Positions 16,439-26,844 are shown, numbered from the stretch's first letter. The stretch is DNA of 64,000 nucleotides from Dyadobacter diqingensis (GCF_024220585.1 NZ_JAMXKF010000002.1:815392-879391), one strand, 5' to 3'. Notes: generated by a model not told the origin, from the letters alone. Made by a program: numbers and translations.

Positions 16439-18088
16439 ATGAAAAAATATACAATTCCCCTGCTGGCCGGTATGCTGTTTGTTTTCTCTGGCTGCGACGA
16501 TAAATTCCTGAATGTAGCACCTGATGTGGCCTTGAATGAAGAGAAGGTTTTTGCAGATCCGGTCATGGCTGCCCAGTTTGCAGATAATGCATACAGTTTT
16601 TTGCCCGACGATTATCTGCGTTTCAACGAAGGAAACGGAGTAGCACAGGCATCCGATGAAGCCGTTGGTATTGACGTGACCAATCCGATGCTGTATACAC
16701 TCGCCAAAGGTTTATACCACGACCACTCGGCTTTTACGACGCTTGCCGTTAATGACATTTCCGGTATCTACGACCGCTGTTATGCGGGTATCAGAGTGGT
16801 CAATAAAATGCTGGCACGGATGGATGAAGTGAAATGGAAACCCGATCAAAACCCGAAAGGAATCAAAGGCGAGATGTACTACCTGCGTGCTTTCATGTAT
16901 TTTGAGCTGATCAAACGATTCGGAGGGGTGGTACTTATTGACAAAGCTTATACCGCTTTTGAAGATATTGACCTGCCCCGAAATAGCTACGAAGAATGTA
17001 TCAATTTCATTCTGGCTGATATTGCGCAGGCTGTAACGCTTCTTCCGGTGGAGCAGGATGCCGCAAATTACGGCCGCCCAACGATTGGTGCGGCGCGGGC
17101 TTTGAAAAGTCGCGCCCTGCTTTATGCGGCAAGTCCGCTTCACAATTCCGGTAATGATGTAGCGAAGTGGAAAGCCGCTGCGGACGCAGCCAAAGAGGTC
17201 ATGAACATGAATCAGTATAAGCTTCATCCAAAATATGATGAGATTGTCTCGCCCTCAGGCAACGGCACCATCGATGAATATATCCTGATCAAAATCAAGC
17301 CGCCACGCAGTTTTAACTGGGCTATTCAGGCGATCATGTCTCCGGGATCTGGTGGCAGGATCGGTACTTACAACCCCACGCAGAACCACGTCGATCTGTA
17401 TGAAATGAGTAATGGATTGCCGATAACGGATCCGCAGTCCGGCTATAACCCGAATGATCCGTATAAAAACCGGGATCCTCGTTTTTATGCCAACATTCTC
17501 TACAACGATGCGCCCTGGCAGGGACGAAAAATGCAGATGTGGGATGGCGGCGCGGATTACAGCTCTACCAGCTCAGCTTATACCGCCACCCGTTATTACG
17601 GGAAAAAACTATGGCCGGAAGTTTATCAGACACCCGGCACCCAGACTGCCTTTGTCAATTTTATCTTTTTCCGTTACGGCGAAATCCTTCTTAATTATGC
17701 AGAAGCACAAAACGAGGCAGCTGGCGCCGATGCAACCGTGTATGACGCAATCAACCAGCTTCGCAAAAGAGCAGGAATGCCCAACCTTCCTACGGGTTTG
17801 ACAAAAGATCAGATGCGTACAAGAATTTACAATGAACGCGCCGTTGAACTTGCTTTTGAGGATAATCGCTGGTATGATATCATGCGGTGGAAAAAAGGCA
17901 AGGAACTTGTAGCCCAGAAAATGTATGCAATGAACGTGGTCAAAAACGGCGACGGCAGTTTTACCTATACCAAAGTTCCGTTGGCTGAATCCTTCCAGCG
18001 CGTATACGAGGAGCATATGCATCTTTATCCCATTCCAAGAAATGAGGTTCAGAAAAGTAAAAAGCTGGTTCAAAACCCAGGATGGTAA
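16439..18088 (+). CDS. RagB/SusD family glycan-binding lipoprotein (first pair)
   Basis: A 549-residue surface lipoprotein with lipobox VFSGC (Cys at 19). The SusD fold is recognised by the N-terminal NVAPDVALNEEKVFADP region, the TPR-like helices with RAFMYFELIKRFGGV (about 155-170) and KSRALLYAASPLHN (about 221-234), and the C-terminal FFRYGEILLNYAEAQNEA and LRKRAGMPNLP, then NERAVELAFEDNRWYDIMRW. It ends with the typical MHLYPIPRNEV. It caps the SusC barrel and binds the glycan. It starts 9 bp after the SusC stop, so translation is probably coupled. Confidence 0.96.
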   Translation: MKKYTIPLLAGMLFVFSGCDDKFLNVAPDVALNEEKVFADPVMAAQFADNAYSFLPDDYLRFNEGNGVAQASDEAVGIDVTNPMLYTLAKGLYHDHSAFTTLAVNDISGIYDRCYAGIRVVNKMLARMDEVKWKPDQNPKGIKGEMYYLRAFMYFELIKRFGGVVLIDKAYTAFEDIDLPRNSYEECINFILADIAQAVTLLPVEQDAANYGRPTIGAARALKSRALLYAASPLHNSGNDVAKWKAAADAAKEVMNMNQYKLHPKYDEIVSPSGNGTIDEYILIKIKPPRSFNWAIQAIMSPGSGGRIGTYNPTQNHVDLYEMSNGLPITDPQSGYNPNDPYKNRDPRFYANILYNDAPWQGRKMQMWDGGADYSSTSSAYTATRYYGKKLWPEVYQTPGTQTAFVNFIFFRYGEILLNYAEAQNEAAGADATVYDAINQLRKRAGMPNLPTGLTKDQMRTRIYNERAVELAFEDNRWYDIMRWKKGKELVAQKMYAMNVVKNGDGSFTYTKVPLAESFQRVYEEHMHLYPIPRNEVQKSKKLVQNPGW

Positions 18089-18112
18089 TCAAAGCACTAA
18101 ATCTCAAAACTT

Positions 18113-21100
18113 ATGAAATTTTCTGATATACTTTTCAGGCTTTTGACCCTGCTTCCGCTGCTGATTGGTCAGGTGAAAGCACAAAATACTTCGTCGGCCG
18201 AGCTGGCAGGTACGGTTGAAGATATGGATAAAAAACCTGTTTCCGGCATAAACATTTCGGTTCAGGAGGCCGGTATCGAGACGACAACGGATGAGCAGGG
18301 AAAATTCAAAATCGTGGCTGTGAAGGGCGACGTGCTGATTTTTACCAAACCCGGCTACCTGACTTATTACCATACCGTTGCCAATGGAGATGCTGTCAAA
18401 TTGCAGTTAAACAAAACCATGCCGGAAGCCGGGATGCAGGACGACGTTTCGATACCTTTTGGCATACGAAAAAGAAGAGAAATTAACGGGGCTGTTTCTA
18501 CGCTTAAAGCATCGAGGTTACCGCAAGTTCCGTCCAGTTCGCTGACGAATCTTTTTGCGGGACAACTACCCGGACTCAATGTCTGGCAAACCGGAACACT
18601 CCCGGGACGTGATGAAACGACGATCGTCATCCGTAACCGGGCCTCTTTTGCCGGTACCAATGTACCGCTGGTTTTGGTGGATGGCGTAGCCAGGGATTTT
18701 TCAGATATGGATTTAAGCGAAATCGAATCGATTAATGTTTTAAAAGATGCGGCCTCGCTGGCCTGGTATGGAAACCGTGCCGCCAATGGCGTGCTGTTAA
18801 TCACCACCAAAAGAGGAAGCGCCGAGCAGACCCGTTTTACCTACGATATGCAGATCGGCACACAGCAACCAACCGTCCTGGCCAAACCGCTGGATTCCTA
18901 CAATTTTGCATCACTGTATAACCAGGCTCTAAAAAACGATGGTTTTAATCCTCTGTACTCGCAGCAGGCACTGGATGGCTACAAAAGCGGGACAGATCCT
19001 TATCAGTTTCCGAATAACAATTTTGTGCGGGATTTTTTCAAAGATAATGCGCTTATACAACGCCACGTACTGACGGCTTCGGGAGGTTCAAAGGCCGTTC
19101 GGTATTTTACCAACCTGAGTTATTTCAATCAGAGCGGACTTTTTAATCATACCGACAATCCGCTTTTTAATTCCAATGTCGGGTACCGCCGGTATAACCT
19201 CCGGACAAACCTGGATATTCAGGTTACGCCGCTTTTGACGGTACAACTTGATATGGGCGGCCGCATTGAAGACCGCCGTGAACCAGGCAGTACGAGCACC
19301 ACATTTTTAAACACCGTTTTTGGAACGCCTGCCAATGCTTTTGCCTTGAAAAATGAAGACGGGTCCTACGGGGGAAGTAATCTTTTCAGAAGCAACCCAT
19401 TGGCACAGCTGAACAGCCAGGGAAACCGCAGCGAGGTAACGCGGGTACTTTTGGGAACACTGAATGCAACCCACAAGCTGGATTTTTGGTTAAAAGGATT
19501 AAGCGCGAATGTATTTTACACCTTTGATATTCAGGGACGTTACGTTAGCGGCCGGAGCCAGGAATACGAAGTTTACGAGCGTTCTGCAACCGGCACACTC
19601 AGTCGCTTTGGCACGCAAACACCACTGGGTTATGTAGCTGCCACCTTTGCTGACAATATCCGCACCAACGAGCTTTGGACTGGCCTGGATTACGACCGTA
19701 GTTTTGGAAAACATCAGATCAAAGTCACAACACGTTACCAGCAGGCTGTAACGTTCAACCCAACCCGTTTGCAGGACAAAAGACAAGGGTTTTCAGGTCG
19801 GGCGTCGTATTCCTTCAATAACCGGTATTATGCAGATTTCGTCGCTAGTTATACCGGCTCGGATAATTACAGGCCCGGAAAGCAATTTGGATTTTTCCCG
19901 GCCGTATCAGCAGGTTGGGTAATTTCAGAAGAAAATTTCCTGAAAAACATTCCTATCCTGACTTATCTGAAATTAAGAGGTGCCTACGGAAAAGCAGGAA
20001 ACAGTCTGACGGGAGAGCTTAACAAATTCCCTTATGCTGCGCTGTACAATCCGGCAACCGGAAGTTACCCTTTTGGAACCAGTTTCGCCGGCCAGGCAGG
20101 AGCCGCAGAAAGTACATTGCCCAATCCCGATATCACCTGGGAAACAGCGTATAAAACGGACCTGGGTTTGGATGCGAAACTGTTCAAAAACAGCCTTTCC
20201 ATTTATGCCAATTACTTTAATGAGTCCAGAAAAGACATCCTGACCAACCCCACCTATGCCTCCATTCTGGGACTGGCAACTTACCGGATCAACGGCGGTG
20301 AAACGCGTCTGCGCGGGTTTGAAGGTTCGGTTGATTTCACTCAGAAATTCGGAGCGTTTACGCTCTCATTCGGCGGTAATTTTACCTATGCAAAAAACAG
20401 AATACTCCGCATTACAGAATCTGCCGGACTGGCTGATTATCAAAAACAGGCGGGACATAATATTGGCGGCGTTACCGATTTTGGAAAGTTAATGCTGGTT
20501 TCCGATGGACTTTTTAAAACCCAACAGGAAATCGATGCAAGTCCGGTACAACGGTTTGCCGCCAAATTACAGCCAGGCGACATCAAATACAGAGATATCA
20601 ACGGTGATGGCATCATCGATAATTATGACCGTAAAACCACTGATTATAACGATACGCCCAACACGTATTACGGCGTACATTTAGGAGGAAAATACAAATC
20701 CGTTGATTTTTCGCTGATTGGTCAGGGTGTCAGTGGCCGCACCATTAACATCCGTACTTTGGTGATGGCTGGTACCAACAACACCGGTTACATTAACCAG
20801 TTCAGCACGGAGGCCTGGACCGCTAACAACCCGTCAGCACCGTATCCACGTCTTGGAATTTCTGACCGGGGCAACAATATTGCTGATTCTGACTTCTGGC
20901 TGCGATCGGGAAATTATTTCAGGTTAAAGTCCGTGGAGCTGGGTTACACCCTGCCGGCTGATTTGATGCAAAAGTTAAATCTCCGCAGCCTTCGTGTGTA
21001 TGTCAACGCATTTAATCTGCTCAATTTCAACAAAACAGGTTTGAACGTAGATCCGGAAATGCCATTTTCAGGATACAACGCATATCCTTATGTGCGCACG

Positions 21101-21130
21101 CTGACGGCCGGACTCAATTTGAAATTCTGA
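18113..21130 (+). CDS. SusC/RagA family TonB-linked outer-membrane receptor (second pair)
   Basis: A 1005-residue outer-membrane importer, related to the first SusC of the locus but clearly divergent. Signal peptide about 1-23 (QVKAQ), carboxypeptidase-D-like domain (about 31-105, AGTVEDMDKKPVSGINISVQ), plug (about 125-240, NLFAGQLPGLNVWQTG, PLVLVDGVARDFSDMDLSEI, INVLKDAASLAWYGNRAANG) and beta-barrel ending TAGLNLKF. The usual VVVGYGTQ TonB-box region is replaced by VSIPFGIRKRREINGAVSTL, where the motif is hardly recognisable. Paired with the SusD gene 18 bp downstream. Two pairs in one operon suggest that two sizes or decorations of oligosaccharide are imported. Confidence 0.95.
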   Translation: MKFSDILFRLLTLLPLLIGQVKAQNTSSAELAGTVEDMDKKPVSGINISVQEAGIETTTDEQGKFKIVAVKGDVLIFTKPGYLTYYHTVANGDAVKLQLNKTMPEAGMQDDVSIPFGIRKRREINGAVSTLKASRLPQVPSSSLTNLFAGQLPGLNVWQTGTLPGRDETTIVIRNRASFAGTNVPLVLVDGVARDFSDMDLSEIESINVLKDAASLAWYGNRAANGVLLITTKRGSAEQTRFTYDMQIGTQQPTVLAKPLDSYNFASLYNQALKNDGFNPLYSQQALDGYKSGTDPYQFPNNNFVRDFFKDNALIQRHVLTASGGSKAVRYFTNLSYFNQSGLFNHTDNPLFNSNVGYRRYNLRTNLDIQVTPLLTVQLDMGGRIEDRREPGSTSTTFLNTVFGTPANAFALKNEDGSYGGSNLFRSNPLAQLNSQGNRSEVTRVLLGTLNATHKLDFWLKGLSANVFYTFDIQGRYVSGRSQEYEVYERSATGTLSRFGTQTPLGYVAATFADNIRTNELWTGLDYDRSFGKHQIKVTTRYQQAVTFNPTRLQDKRQGFSGRASYSFNNRYYADFVASYTGSDNYRPGKQFGFFPAVSAGWVISEENFLKNIPILTYLKLRGAYGKAGNSLTGELNKFPYAALYNPATGSYPFGTSFAGQAGAAESTLPNPDITWETAYKTDLGLDAKLFKNSLSIYANYFNESRKDILTNPTYASILGLATYRINGGETRLRGFEGSVDFTQKFGAFTLSFGGNFTYAKNRILRITESAGLADYQKQAGHNIGGVTDFGKLMLVSDGLFKTQQEIDASPVQRFAAKLQPGDIKYRDINGDGIIDNYDRKTTDYNDTPNTYYGVHLGGKYKSVDFSLIGQGVSGRTINIRTLVMAGTNNTGYINQFSTEAWTANNPSAPYPRLGISDRGNNIADSDFWLRSGNYFRLKSVELGYTLPADLMQKLNLRSLRVYVNAFNLLNFNKTGLNVDPEMPFSGYNAYPYVRTLTAGLNLKF

Positions 21131-21148
21131 TCTCTAATCTTCCATATC

Positions 21149-22765
21149 ATGAAAAGATTATTAAACATTCTGGTTCCTGCTTTGCTTCTGATCTCCTGCA
21201 AGGAATCCCAATTTCTTAAATTTGACTATTACGACGGGCCGGTAACCGAAGATCAGTACTGGAACCTCAACAGTGCCGCACGCGGGCAACTGAATTTGGG
21301 TTATACATTTTTGCAGGACGGATACAACCGCTACAACGGTGCCATGCTGGCGGCAGGTTCCGACGAAGCGGTAAACTCAAACCTGAATTCGGCAGTCAAT
21401 ATTTTCAATAACGGCACATGGAGCTCACTCCGAACACTTGACGATAACTATGCCATCAACTACAATGGCATCCGGCAGGTTAACGTATTTTTGGCGAATA
21501 GTCATCGGGCGAATATTGTCCCGCTGACTGATATTCCCAGGCTGAGGGGAGAAGCATTCTTCCTGCGCGCATTTTTTCATTTTGAACTATGGAAAAGGTA
21601 TGGCGGCATCATTATCGCAGACCACGTGTTTACCACTACGGACAACCTGGACCTTCCCCGTAACACGTCCCAGGAAACACTGAACCAGATTCTTAAAGAC
21701 TGCGATTCTGCTTCGACCACCCTGCCTTTATCGGTAACACAATATGGAGCCGGCGATAAGGGGCGCGCCACAAAAGCGGCGGCATTGGCTCTTAAATCGA
21801 GAGCTTTACTTTACGCTGCGAGTCCTCTGAACAACCCGTCAGGCGATATCACGTTATGGCAAAAAGCAGCCGCCGTTTCCAAGGAACTGATGGATACAAA
21901 AGCACACAGCCTCCTGGCGAGTTATGCCAATATTTTCAATTTCACGACGGCTGCATATAACAGTGAGGTCATTTTTGCCACAGCAGCTACGCTCCGGAAC
22001 GATATTGAAATAAATAATGCGCCGATCAGCTACAACGGAGCATTAGGACTAACCAATCCTACCCAGGAGCTGGTTGACGCTTATGGAATGAAAAACGGAC
22101 TACTCATAACCGACCCTGCTTCCGGCTACAACCCAGCCGATCCCTACAAAGACCGGGACCCAAGATTTGCGTTATCAGTTATTTATGACGGTGCGCTTTT
22201 TAAAGGCACGGCGGTGAGCACGGCCGTGGACGGAAAAGACGGGATCGGCAAGAGTGTGAATGCCACCAAAACGGGTTATTACATGCGTAAATTTCTGAGC
22301 GAATCGGCCAGCTGGAACCAGACAACCAATGCAACCGTACGTCGCCCCTGGGTTATTTTCCGCTATGGTGAAACATTGCTGAATTATGCAGAAGCGCAGA
22401 ATGAGGCTGTTGGTCCGGATGCCAGCGTTTATGATGCGATCAACCAGGTCAGGAAACGGGCAGGCATTGCCAATCTTCCCGAAGGACTATCTAAAGACCA
22501 GATGCGCCAGCGTATCCGAAATGAAAGACGCGTCGAGCTCGCTTTTGAGGAGCACCGTTTTTTTGATGTAAGGCGATGGAAAACAGGAGAAACTGATTTA
22601 GGAAAAGCTATAACCGGGATGCGGATCGCTAACACAGGTACAACCAATTCCTACGAACGTTTTACAGTTGAAACCCGCGTTTTCAATGAAAGAATGTACC
22701 GTTATCCGATCCCGCAAGCGGAGATCAATAACGCACCGAAATTGCAGCAGAATCCGGGTTACTAA
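21149..22765 (+). CDS. RagB/SusD family glycan-binding lipoprotein (second pair)
   Basis: A 538-residue surface lipoprotein with lipobox LLISC (Cys at 17). SusD signatures: FLRAFFHFELWKRYGGI (about 142-158), KSRALLYAASPLNNPSGD (about 220-237), IFRYGETLLNYAEAQNEAVG, then QVRKRAGIANLPEGL and NERRVELAFEEHRFFDVRRW, with the C-terminal RYPIPQAEI. The last third is close to the SusD of the first pair while the N-terminal, glycan-contacting part differs, which fits different ligand preference. 18 bp from its SusC and 20 bp from the glycosidase gene downstream. Confidence 0.95.
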   Translation: MKRLLNILVPALLLISCKESQFLKFDYYDGPVTEDQYWNLNSAARGQLNLGYTFLQDGYNRYNGAMLAAGSDEAVNSNLNSAVNIFNNGTWSSLRTLDDNYAINYNGIRQVNVFLANSHRANIVPLTDIPRLRGEAFFLRAFFHFELWKRYGGIIIADHVFTTTDNLDLPRNTSQETLNQILKDCDSASTTLPLSVTQYGAGDKGRATKAAALALKSRALLYAASPLNNPSGDITLWQKAAAVSKELMDTKAHSLLASYANIFNFTTAAYNSEVIFATAATLRNDIEINNAPISYNGALGLTNPTQELVDAYGMKNGLLITDPASGYNPADPYKDRDPRFALSVIYDGALFKGTAVSTAVDGKDGIGKSVNATKTGYYMRKFLSESASWNQTTNATVRRPWVIFRYGETLLNYAEAQNEAVGPDASVYDAINQVRKRAGIANLPEGLSKDQMRQRIRNERRVELAFEEHRFFDVRRWKTGETDLGKAITGMRIANTGTTNSYERFTVETRVFNERMYRYPIPQAEINNAPKLQQNPGY

Positions 22766-22785
22766 AATAACCGGCACGCCATCCT

Positions 22786-24291
22786 ATGAAACAAAAATCC
22801 GGCCCATTACCCATTTTAGTGCTAATTCTGACGTCTGTTTTTTACAGCAGTTTTACTGAAAGAAAGGTATTGGAGAAAAACACTGCACAATTATTTGTGT
22901 ACACTGATTCCATTCTGTCAGATAATTTTCTGGGCGTAAACGGTGTTTATCACGGGTTTGCTTACATGGAAGATCCCGACGTAAAACCCATGACTGCACA
23001 GGACCGTGACCTGGAGTTTTCAAGAGTTGCAGCGATGGATCTGAAAATTGCCAGAACATGGTATCGCCCCGACTGGGCCTGCGGAGCCAGCCTTTATAAT
23101 AATTTTGATTGGGAGTCTGAGCGAATGAAGGCGTTTTATCAGTGGCTTGATAAAATGAAAGCCTTAAAGGTTGATGTGGCTCTTCAGGCCGGTTGGTGGT
23201 TTACACGCGACACTTATATGAACACCAGGGTTCCGGCGGATCAATCAAAGCCGGATCCTGAAAAAGATCCGGCACGTTATGCCAATTGGGTCAGCGAATC
23301 GCTTTATCAACTCATAAAAATCAGAGGATATACCAACATAAAATACCTGGTGCTTTTTACAGAACCGCTCAATTACCGCTCCGGGGTTATCCCCGATGGA
23401 TTTACAGAACCAGAATATTATGATAAAGTTTGCACGCAGATTGACAGTGAATTACGAAAATCAGATCTGCGGTCTGCCGTAAAACTGGTCGGGCCAAACA
23501 GCGGCTCGACAGATACGGCCGCTTACGTAGGTTGGAGCGTGAACAACCTGAACGATGTCATTGACATTTATAGCTGGCACAGTTACAATGGCAAACAGTT
23601 CAATACCAACCCGCCGCTGGAATATGAGGGCTGGAAGCAGATTGCAGAAGTAGGCAAAGAAAAAATAAAACAAACCGGCAAACCTTTCTGGATCGATGAG
23701 TATGGTGCCAACAAACCCGATGAATCTGTTCGTTTTAAAGCAGACTACGGAAATTATCTGGCGCAATGTGTAGCAGCTTTTATCAACAGCGGTGCCCAGA
23801 CCTCTCTTCTGTGGATCCTGTTTGATCAAAAATACCCGGCTTCCAGAGTCACCAACAAAGACAGTTTTTACAAAGGCGTACAACGCTGGGGGTTAACAAA
23901 ATCGCCACAGGACAGTATAGCAAACCCAAAAGATCCTTATCCGTCGTGGTATGCATTCAGTTTGATGAGCAAATATCTGGGTGGCAGGAACGGATCCAAA
24001 ACATTTAAAACCAAAGGCAGCGACAGCCTGTATGTGGTTGCAACCGAGCCTTCTGCAAACGAAATTTCGTTCATGGTCGTCAATGCAGCGCATACCGACA
24101 GGAAGTTTCAGCTGAACTTCACAAAACAAATAAATCAGTCAGTAGCCCGATACCTTTTTGATCCCGTAAAAATAACGCATACAGCAAATAAACTAATGCT
24201 GCCTTTTGACAAAAGATTAAAGATAAACACCCGTCTGGCAGATCGCATCCCTGCGCGTGGCGTGGCTGTTTACACCACAATGAAAAACTGA
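22786..24291 (+). CDS. Clan GH-A-like TIM-barrel glycoside hydrolase, family uncertain
   Basis: A 501-residue exported enzyme (signal or membrane anchor about 8-24). Two glutamates stand where clan GH-A enzymes have their catalytic pair: Glu193 after strand 4 (YLVLFTEPLNY) and Glu305 after strand 7 (FWIDEYG). Strand 6 has IYSWHSYN (His265), and SLLWILFDQ at about 342 follows strand 8. The usual Asn before the acid/base Glu (N-E-P) is Thr here (T-E-P), so it is not a standard GH5 enzyme; GH39-, GH30- or GH79-like groups or an unnamed family are possible. A small beta-sandwich-like domain ends the protein (about 415-500). In the PUL it would cut the imported or surface-bound glycan. I am sure of the fold class, not of the substrate. 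Confidence 0.75.
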   Translation: MKQKSGPLPILVLILTSVFYSSFTERKVLEKNTAQLFVYTDSILSDNFLGVNGVYHGFAYMEDPDVKPMTAQDRDLEFSRVAAMDLKIARTWYRPDWACGASLYNNFDWESERMKAFYQWLDKMKALKVDVALQAGWWFTRDTYMNTRVPADQSKPDPEKDPARYANWVSESLYQLIKIRGYTNIKYLVLFTEPLNYRSGVIPDGFTEPEYYDKVCTQIDSELRKSDLRSAVKLVGPNSGSTDTAAYVGWSVNNLNDVIDIYSWHSYNGKQFNTNPPLEYEGWKQIAEVGKEKIKQTGKPFWIDEYGANKPDESVRFKADYGNYLAQCVAAFINSGAQTSLLWILFDQKYPASRVTNKDSFYKGVQRWGLTKSPQDSIANPKDPYPSWYAFSLMSKYLGGRNGSKTFKTKGSDSLYVVATEPSANEISFMVVNAAHTDRKFQLNFTKQINQSVARYLFDPVKITHTANKLMLPFDKRLKINTRLADRIPARGVAVYTTMKN

Positions 24292-24309
24292 CATTAGCAC
24301 GTTTTACCT

Positions 24310-26835
24310 ATGAAATTTAAAATAGCACTATTAAGTTTTCTGCTCGCCGGAGTCACCGGACGAGCCATTGCCCAGTCTCCTTACGCTCTTTCCACCTTGA
24401 AGGGCAAATCGTTCAACAACATCACACTTGAAGCATCGCTCAAACCTTTCAAGAAAAACGATAAAGCCTATATCCGGGAAGTGGCAAAGGAAATGTTTGT
24501 ACAATGGCATGCGTTACTGCGCCATGCCGACACGGTTTCGGTCATGCTTTGGACTGGTGACGGCTCGGAAATTCTTGAATACAAAGGGCCCGGAAGCCAG
24601 CCGCTGGAATGGGCGCGATACATGGGAAACCCCAACACAGAACATGAAGTCAATTCAGGCCCGAAGGAATTGTCCATTCATGAGCGGGCGTATTTATATC
24701 TGGATAACCCGCCAAAATTCACCTATGCCGATCTGAAATTTATAGTTCAGACCCTGAAAGAAGAGGGGGCCAAAGTGACAGGCAAACCCATTCGTATTGG
24801 AGAAACTTTTGATCCCGGGCCTGAATTTGCCAAGTCGGATTTCAAATACAAAAAGCATCGCGAAATTCTGGGGGGAAGTGCTATGGGGCACAATACCATG
24901 GTAAGCTGTTATTCGGTTTTAAATGCAGACAAGGAAGCATACGCAGGTTTTCCAAAAGGGATTCCGGCCAACACGCCTTTTGGCACATTTCTCGGGAGGC
25001 AAAGCAAGCACTTTTTGAAAGATATGGGTTTTGATTTTATCTGGCTTAGCAATGGTTTTGGTTATGGAGTCGAGGGGTGGTCTTCTACGGGAGCCATCTT
25101 TAACGGCAAAGGATTTGACCAGGCCAAACTGGAAGATACCAAAGATAAAATCGCTGGCTTCTGGAAGTACTTCCGCGCAGAATGTCCGGATATTCAGATC
25201 CAGACCCGGGGAACAAATCTTTCAACCGGCGCCGATCTTGCACGCGACGGCGTCAATTTGAAAGCCATTTACAAGGACAAAAACCTGCTCCCTCCACCTA
25301 ATTCTCCGTGGGCAGCGCTCGATGGAGATTTCGGATTGGAAATGGTAGGTTACATGTCGCGCATGGCCGAGTTACCGGGCGAAAACTATCTTTTTCGCTT
25401 TTATACGCATGATCCCTGGTGGCTAAATAGTCCCTGGCTGGATCGATATGGCAGAGAGCCGCACGATATTTACCTGCCTATGTCGGTTTCCAGAATCAAT
25501 AATAAAGGTGAGGTGAAACTGCCGTCTCATTTAAGTCTTTTGAGTATTGATGACGCTTACGGTAACATGCCAACGCAGGTTCCGGACGAGGTAACCCCCA
25601 ACATTCTCAAGGCACGATATGATGCACCAACCGCCCCGGGGCCGCTGGTTTGGGTCTATCCTTTTGATGAATACCACGACTGGGCATATCGTTACAAGGA
25701 CCGCTTACCGGAAATTTACTACGGCGACTGGCTGATCCGGCAGGCTATCAATAATGGATTTCCGTTGAATACCGTCATTTCCACAGGATCGTTTCAGAAG
25801 GTGATAAAAAATAAACCGGCCTTTTTTAACGAATCCATTCTTGTCGCGACTGCTCCGGATGCAGGTTCGGATATGGAACAAGCCCTTATTGATTTTGTAA
25901 AAAACGGTGGAAAATTGATGGTCTACGGCCCGACCGATCATGCAGGAAAAGCATTTCTTGACCTTTTGAATATAAAAAATGGGACACCGCTGGAAGGTGA
26001 ATTTAAGATTTCAACCAACTATCAGGGCGATTTGCTCACGAATCCTTACCCGGATAAAATACAACACAATGCACTTTTTTCGGGTGGAGGAATCAGTACA
26101 CAGATTAACAACAGCAGCGACCAGCATACAAAAATACTGGCCCGGATGCAACAAGCCGATCAGTCACGCGAGGTGGCTCTGGAAAGACAACTTCCTGAAT
26201 GGAACGGAGGAAAGGTGGTTTACCTGAGGGGCACGAATTCCAGTAAATTCAATGGCGGAAAACTGCTGCATCCCGACGATCCTTCCAAACTCTTTACCGG
26301 TCCATTGCTGCTTCGATTCGCGCTGCGTGAATTCGGCATTACGTCACAGATTGAAAAAGAAAATCCGTCGGTAAAAAATCCGGTGATGACTATTTCAAGA
26401 AGTAACAATGCCTTTATATTTTCAGGTTACAATCCTAATACCACGATTACCAACCATTTCAAATTTCCTCAGGGTGCTCCGTTGCTTTTAGGCCTGGAGA
26501 CAAAACTGGATGTGAGTAATTCCGTTTATCAACTCCCAACTTCCTGGAACCGGGAATGCCGGATTTTTATCGAACAAAACGAAGGCATTGTTTCCTGCAA
26601 AGAGCTTCATTCCGGTCAAAAGGATATCTCCAAACGTTATCAGATTTCGGGACTTAAAAATGCAACGGTCCGAATTTACGCTGCTGACGACGTAACGGCC
26701 GAAAACTTCAACGCTTATGTCAATTCCGATTATCCATGGAAAACCGGCAGGATAACGGCTAAAAAAGGTGATCCTAAACTGGGAAAACATTTTGTTGTTG
26801 AAAACGTAACCGGAAATCTGACCGTTTCCTGGTAA
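24310..26835 (+). CDS. Large exported glycosidase-like protein, family not recognised
   Basis: An 841-residue protein with a signal peptide (about 1-22, GRAIAQ). The first 480 residues look like a TIM-barrel enzyme: NNITLEASLKPF at the start, a Glu in IRIGETFDPGPEF (Glu165), HNTMVSCYSVLN, FDFIWLSNGFGYG (about 241-253), ALDGDFGLEMVGYMSRMAEL, and an aromatic cluster YTHDPWWLNSPWLDRYG (about 365-381). Residues about 500-560 resemble the amidotransferase-like second domain of GH42-type enzymes (ILVATAPDAGSDMEQALIDF, then VKNGGKLMVYGP). The rest is beta-rich. I do not recognise a named family. Its place between a GH-A-like glycosidase and two esterases supports a role in glycan cleavage. Which residues are catalytic is a guess (Glu165 is the best candidate). 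Confidence 0.7.
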   Translation: MKFKIALLSFLLAGVTGRAIAQSPYALSTLKGKSFNNITLEASLKPFKKNDKAYIREVAKEMFVQWHALLRHADTVSVMLWTGDGSEILEYKGPGSQPLEWARYMGNPNTEHEVNSGPKELSIHERAYLYLDNPPKFTYADLKFIVQTLKEEGAKVTGKPIRIGETFDPGPEFAKSDFKYKKHREILGGSAMGHNTMVSCYSVLNADKEAYAGFPKGIPANTPFGTFLGRQSKHFLKDMGFDFIWLSNGFGYGVEGWSSTGAIFNGKGFDQAKLEDTKDKIAGFWKYFRAECPDIQIQTRGTNLSTGADLARDGVNLKAIYKDKNLLPPPNSPWAALDGDFGLEMVGYMSRMAELPGENYLFRFYTHDPWWLNSPWLDRYGREPHDIYLPMSVSRINNKGEVKLPSHLSLLSIDDAYGNMPTQVPDEVTPNILKARYDAPTAPGPLVWVYPFDEYHDWAYRYKDRLPEIYYGDWLIRQAINNGFPLNTVISTGSFQKVIKNKPAFFNESILVATAPDAGSDMEQALIDFVKNGGKLMVYGPTDHAGKAFLDLLNIKNGTPLEGEFKISTNYQGDLLTNPYPDKIQHNALFSGGGISTQINNSSDQHTKILARMQQADQSREVALERQLPEWNGGKVVYLRGTNSSKFNGGKLLHPDDPSKLFTGPLLLRFALREFGITSQIEKENPSVKNPVMTISRSNNAFIFSGYNPNTTITNHFKFPQGAPLLLGLETKLDVSNSVYQLPTSWNRECRIFIEQNEGIVSCKELHSGQKDISKRYQISGLKNATVRIYAADDVTAENFNAYVNSDYPWKTGRITAKKGDPKLGKHFVVENVTGNLTVSW

Positions 26836-26844
26836 ATAAAAAAG

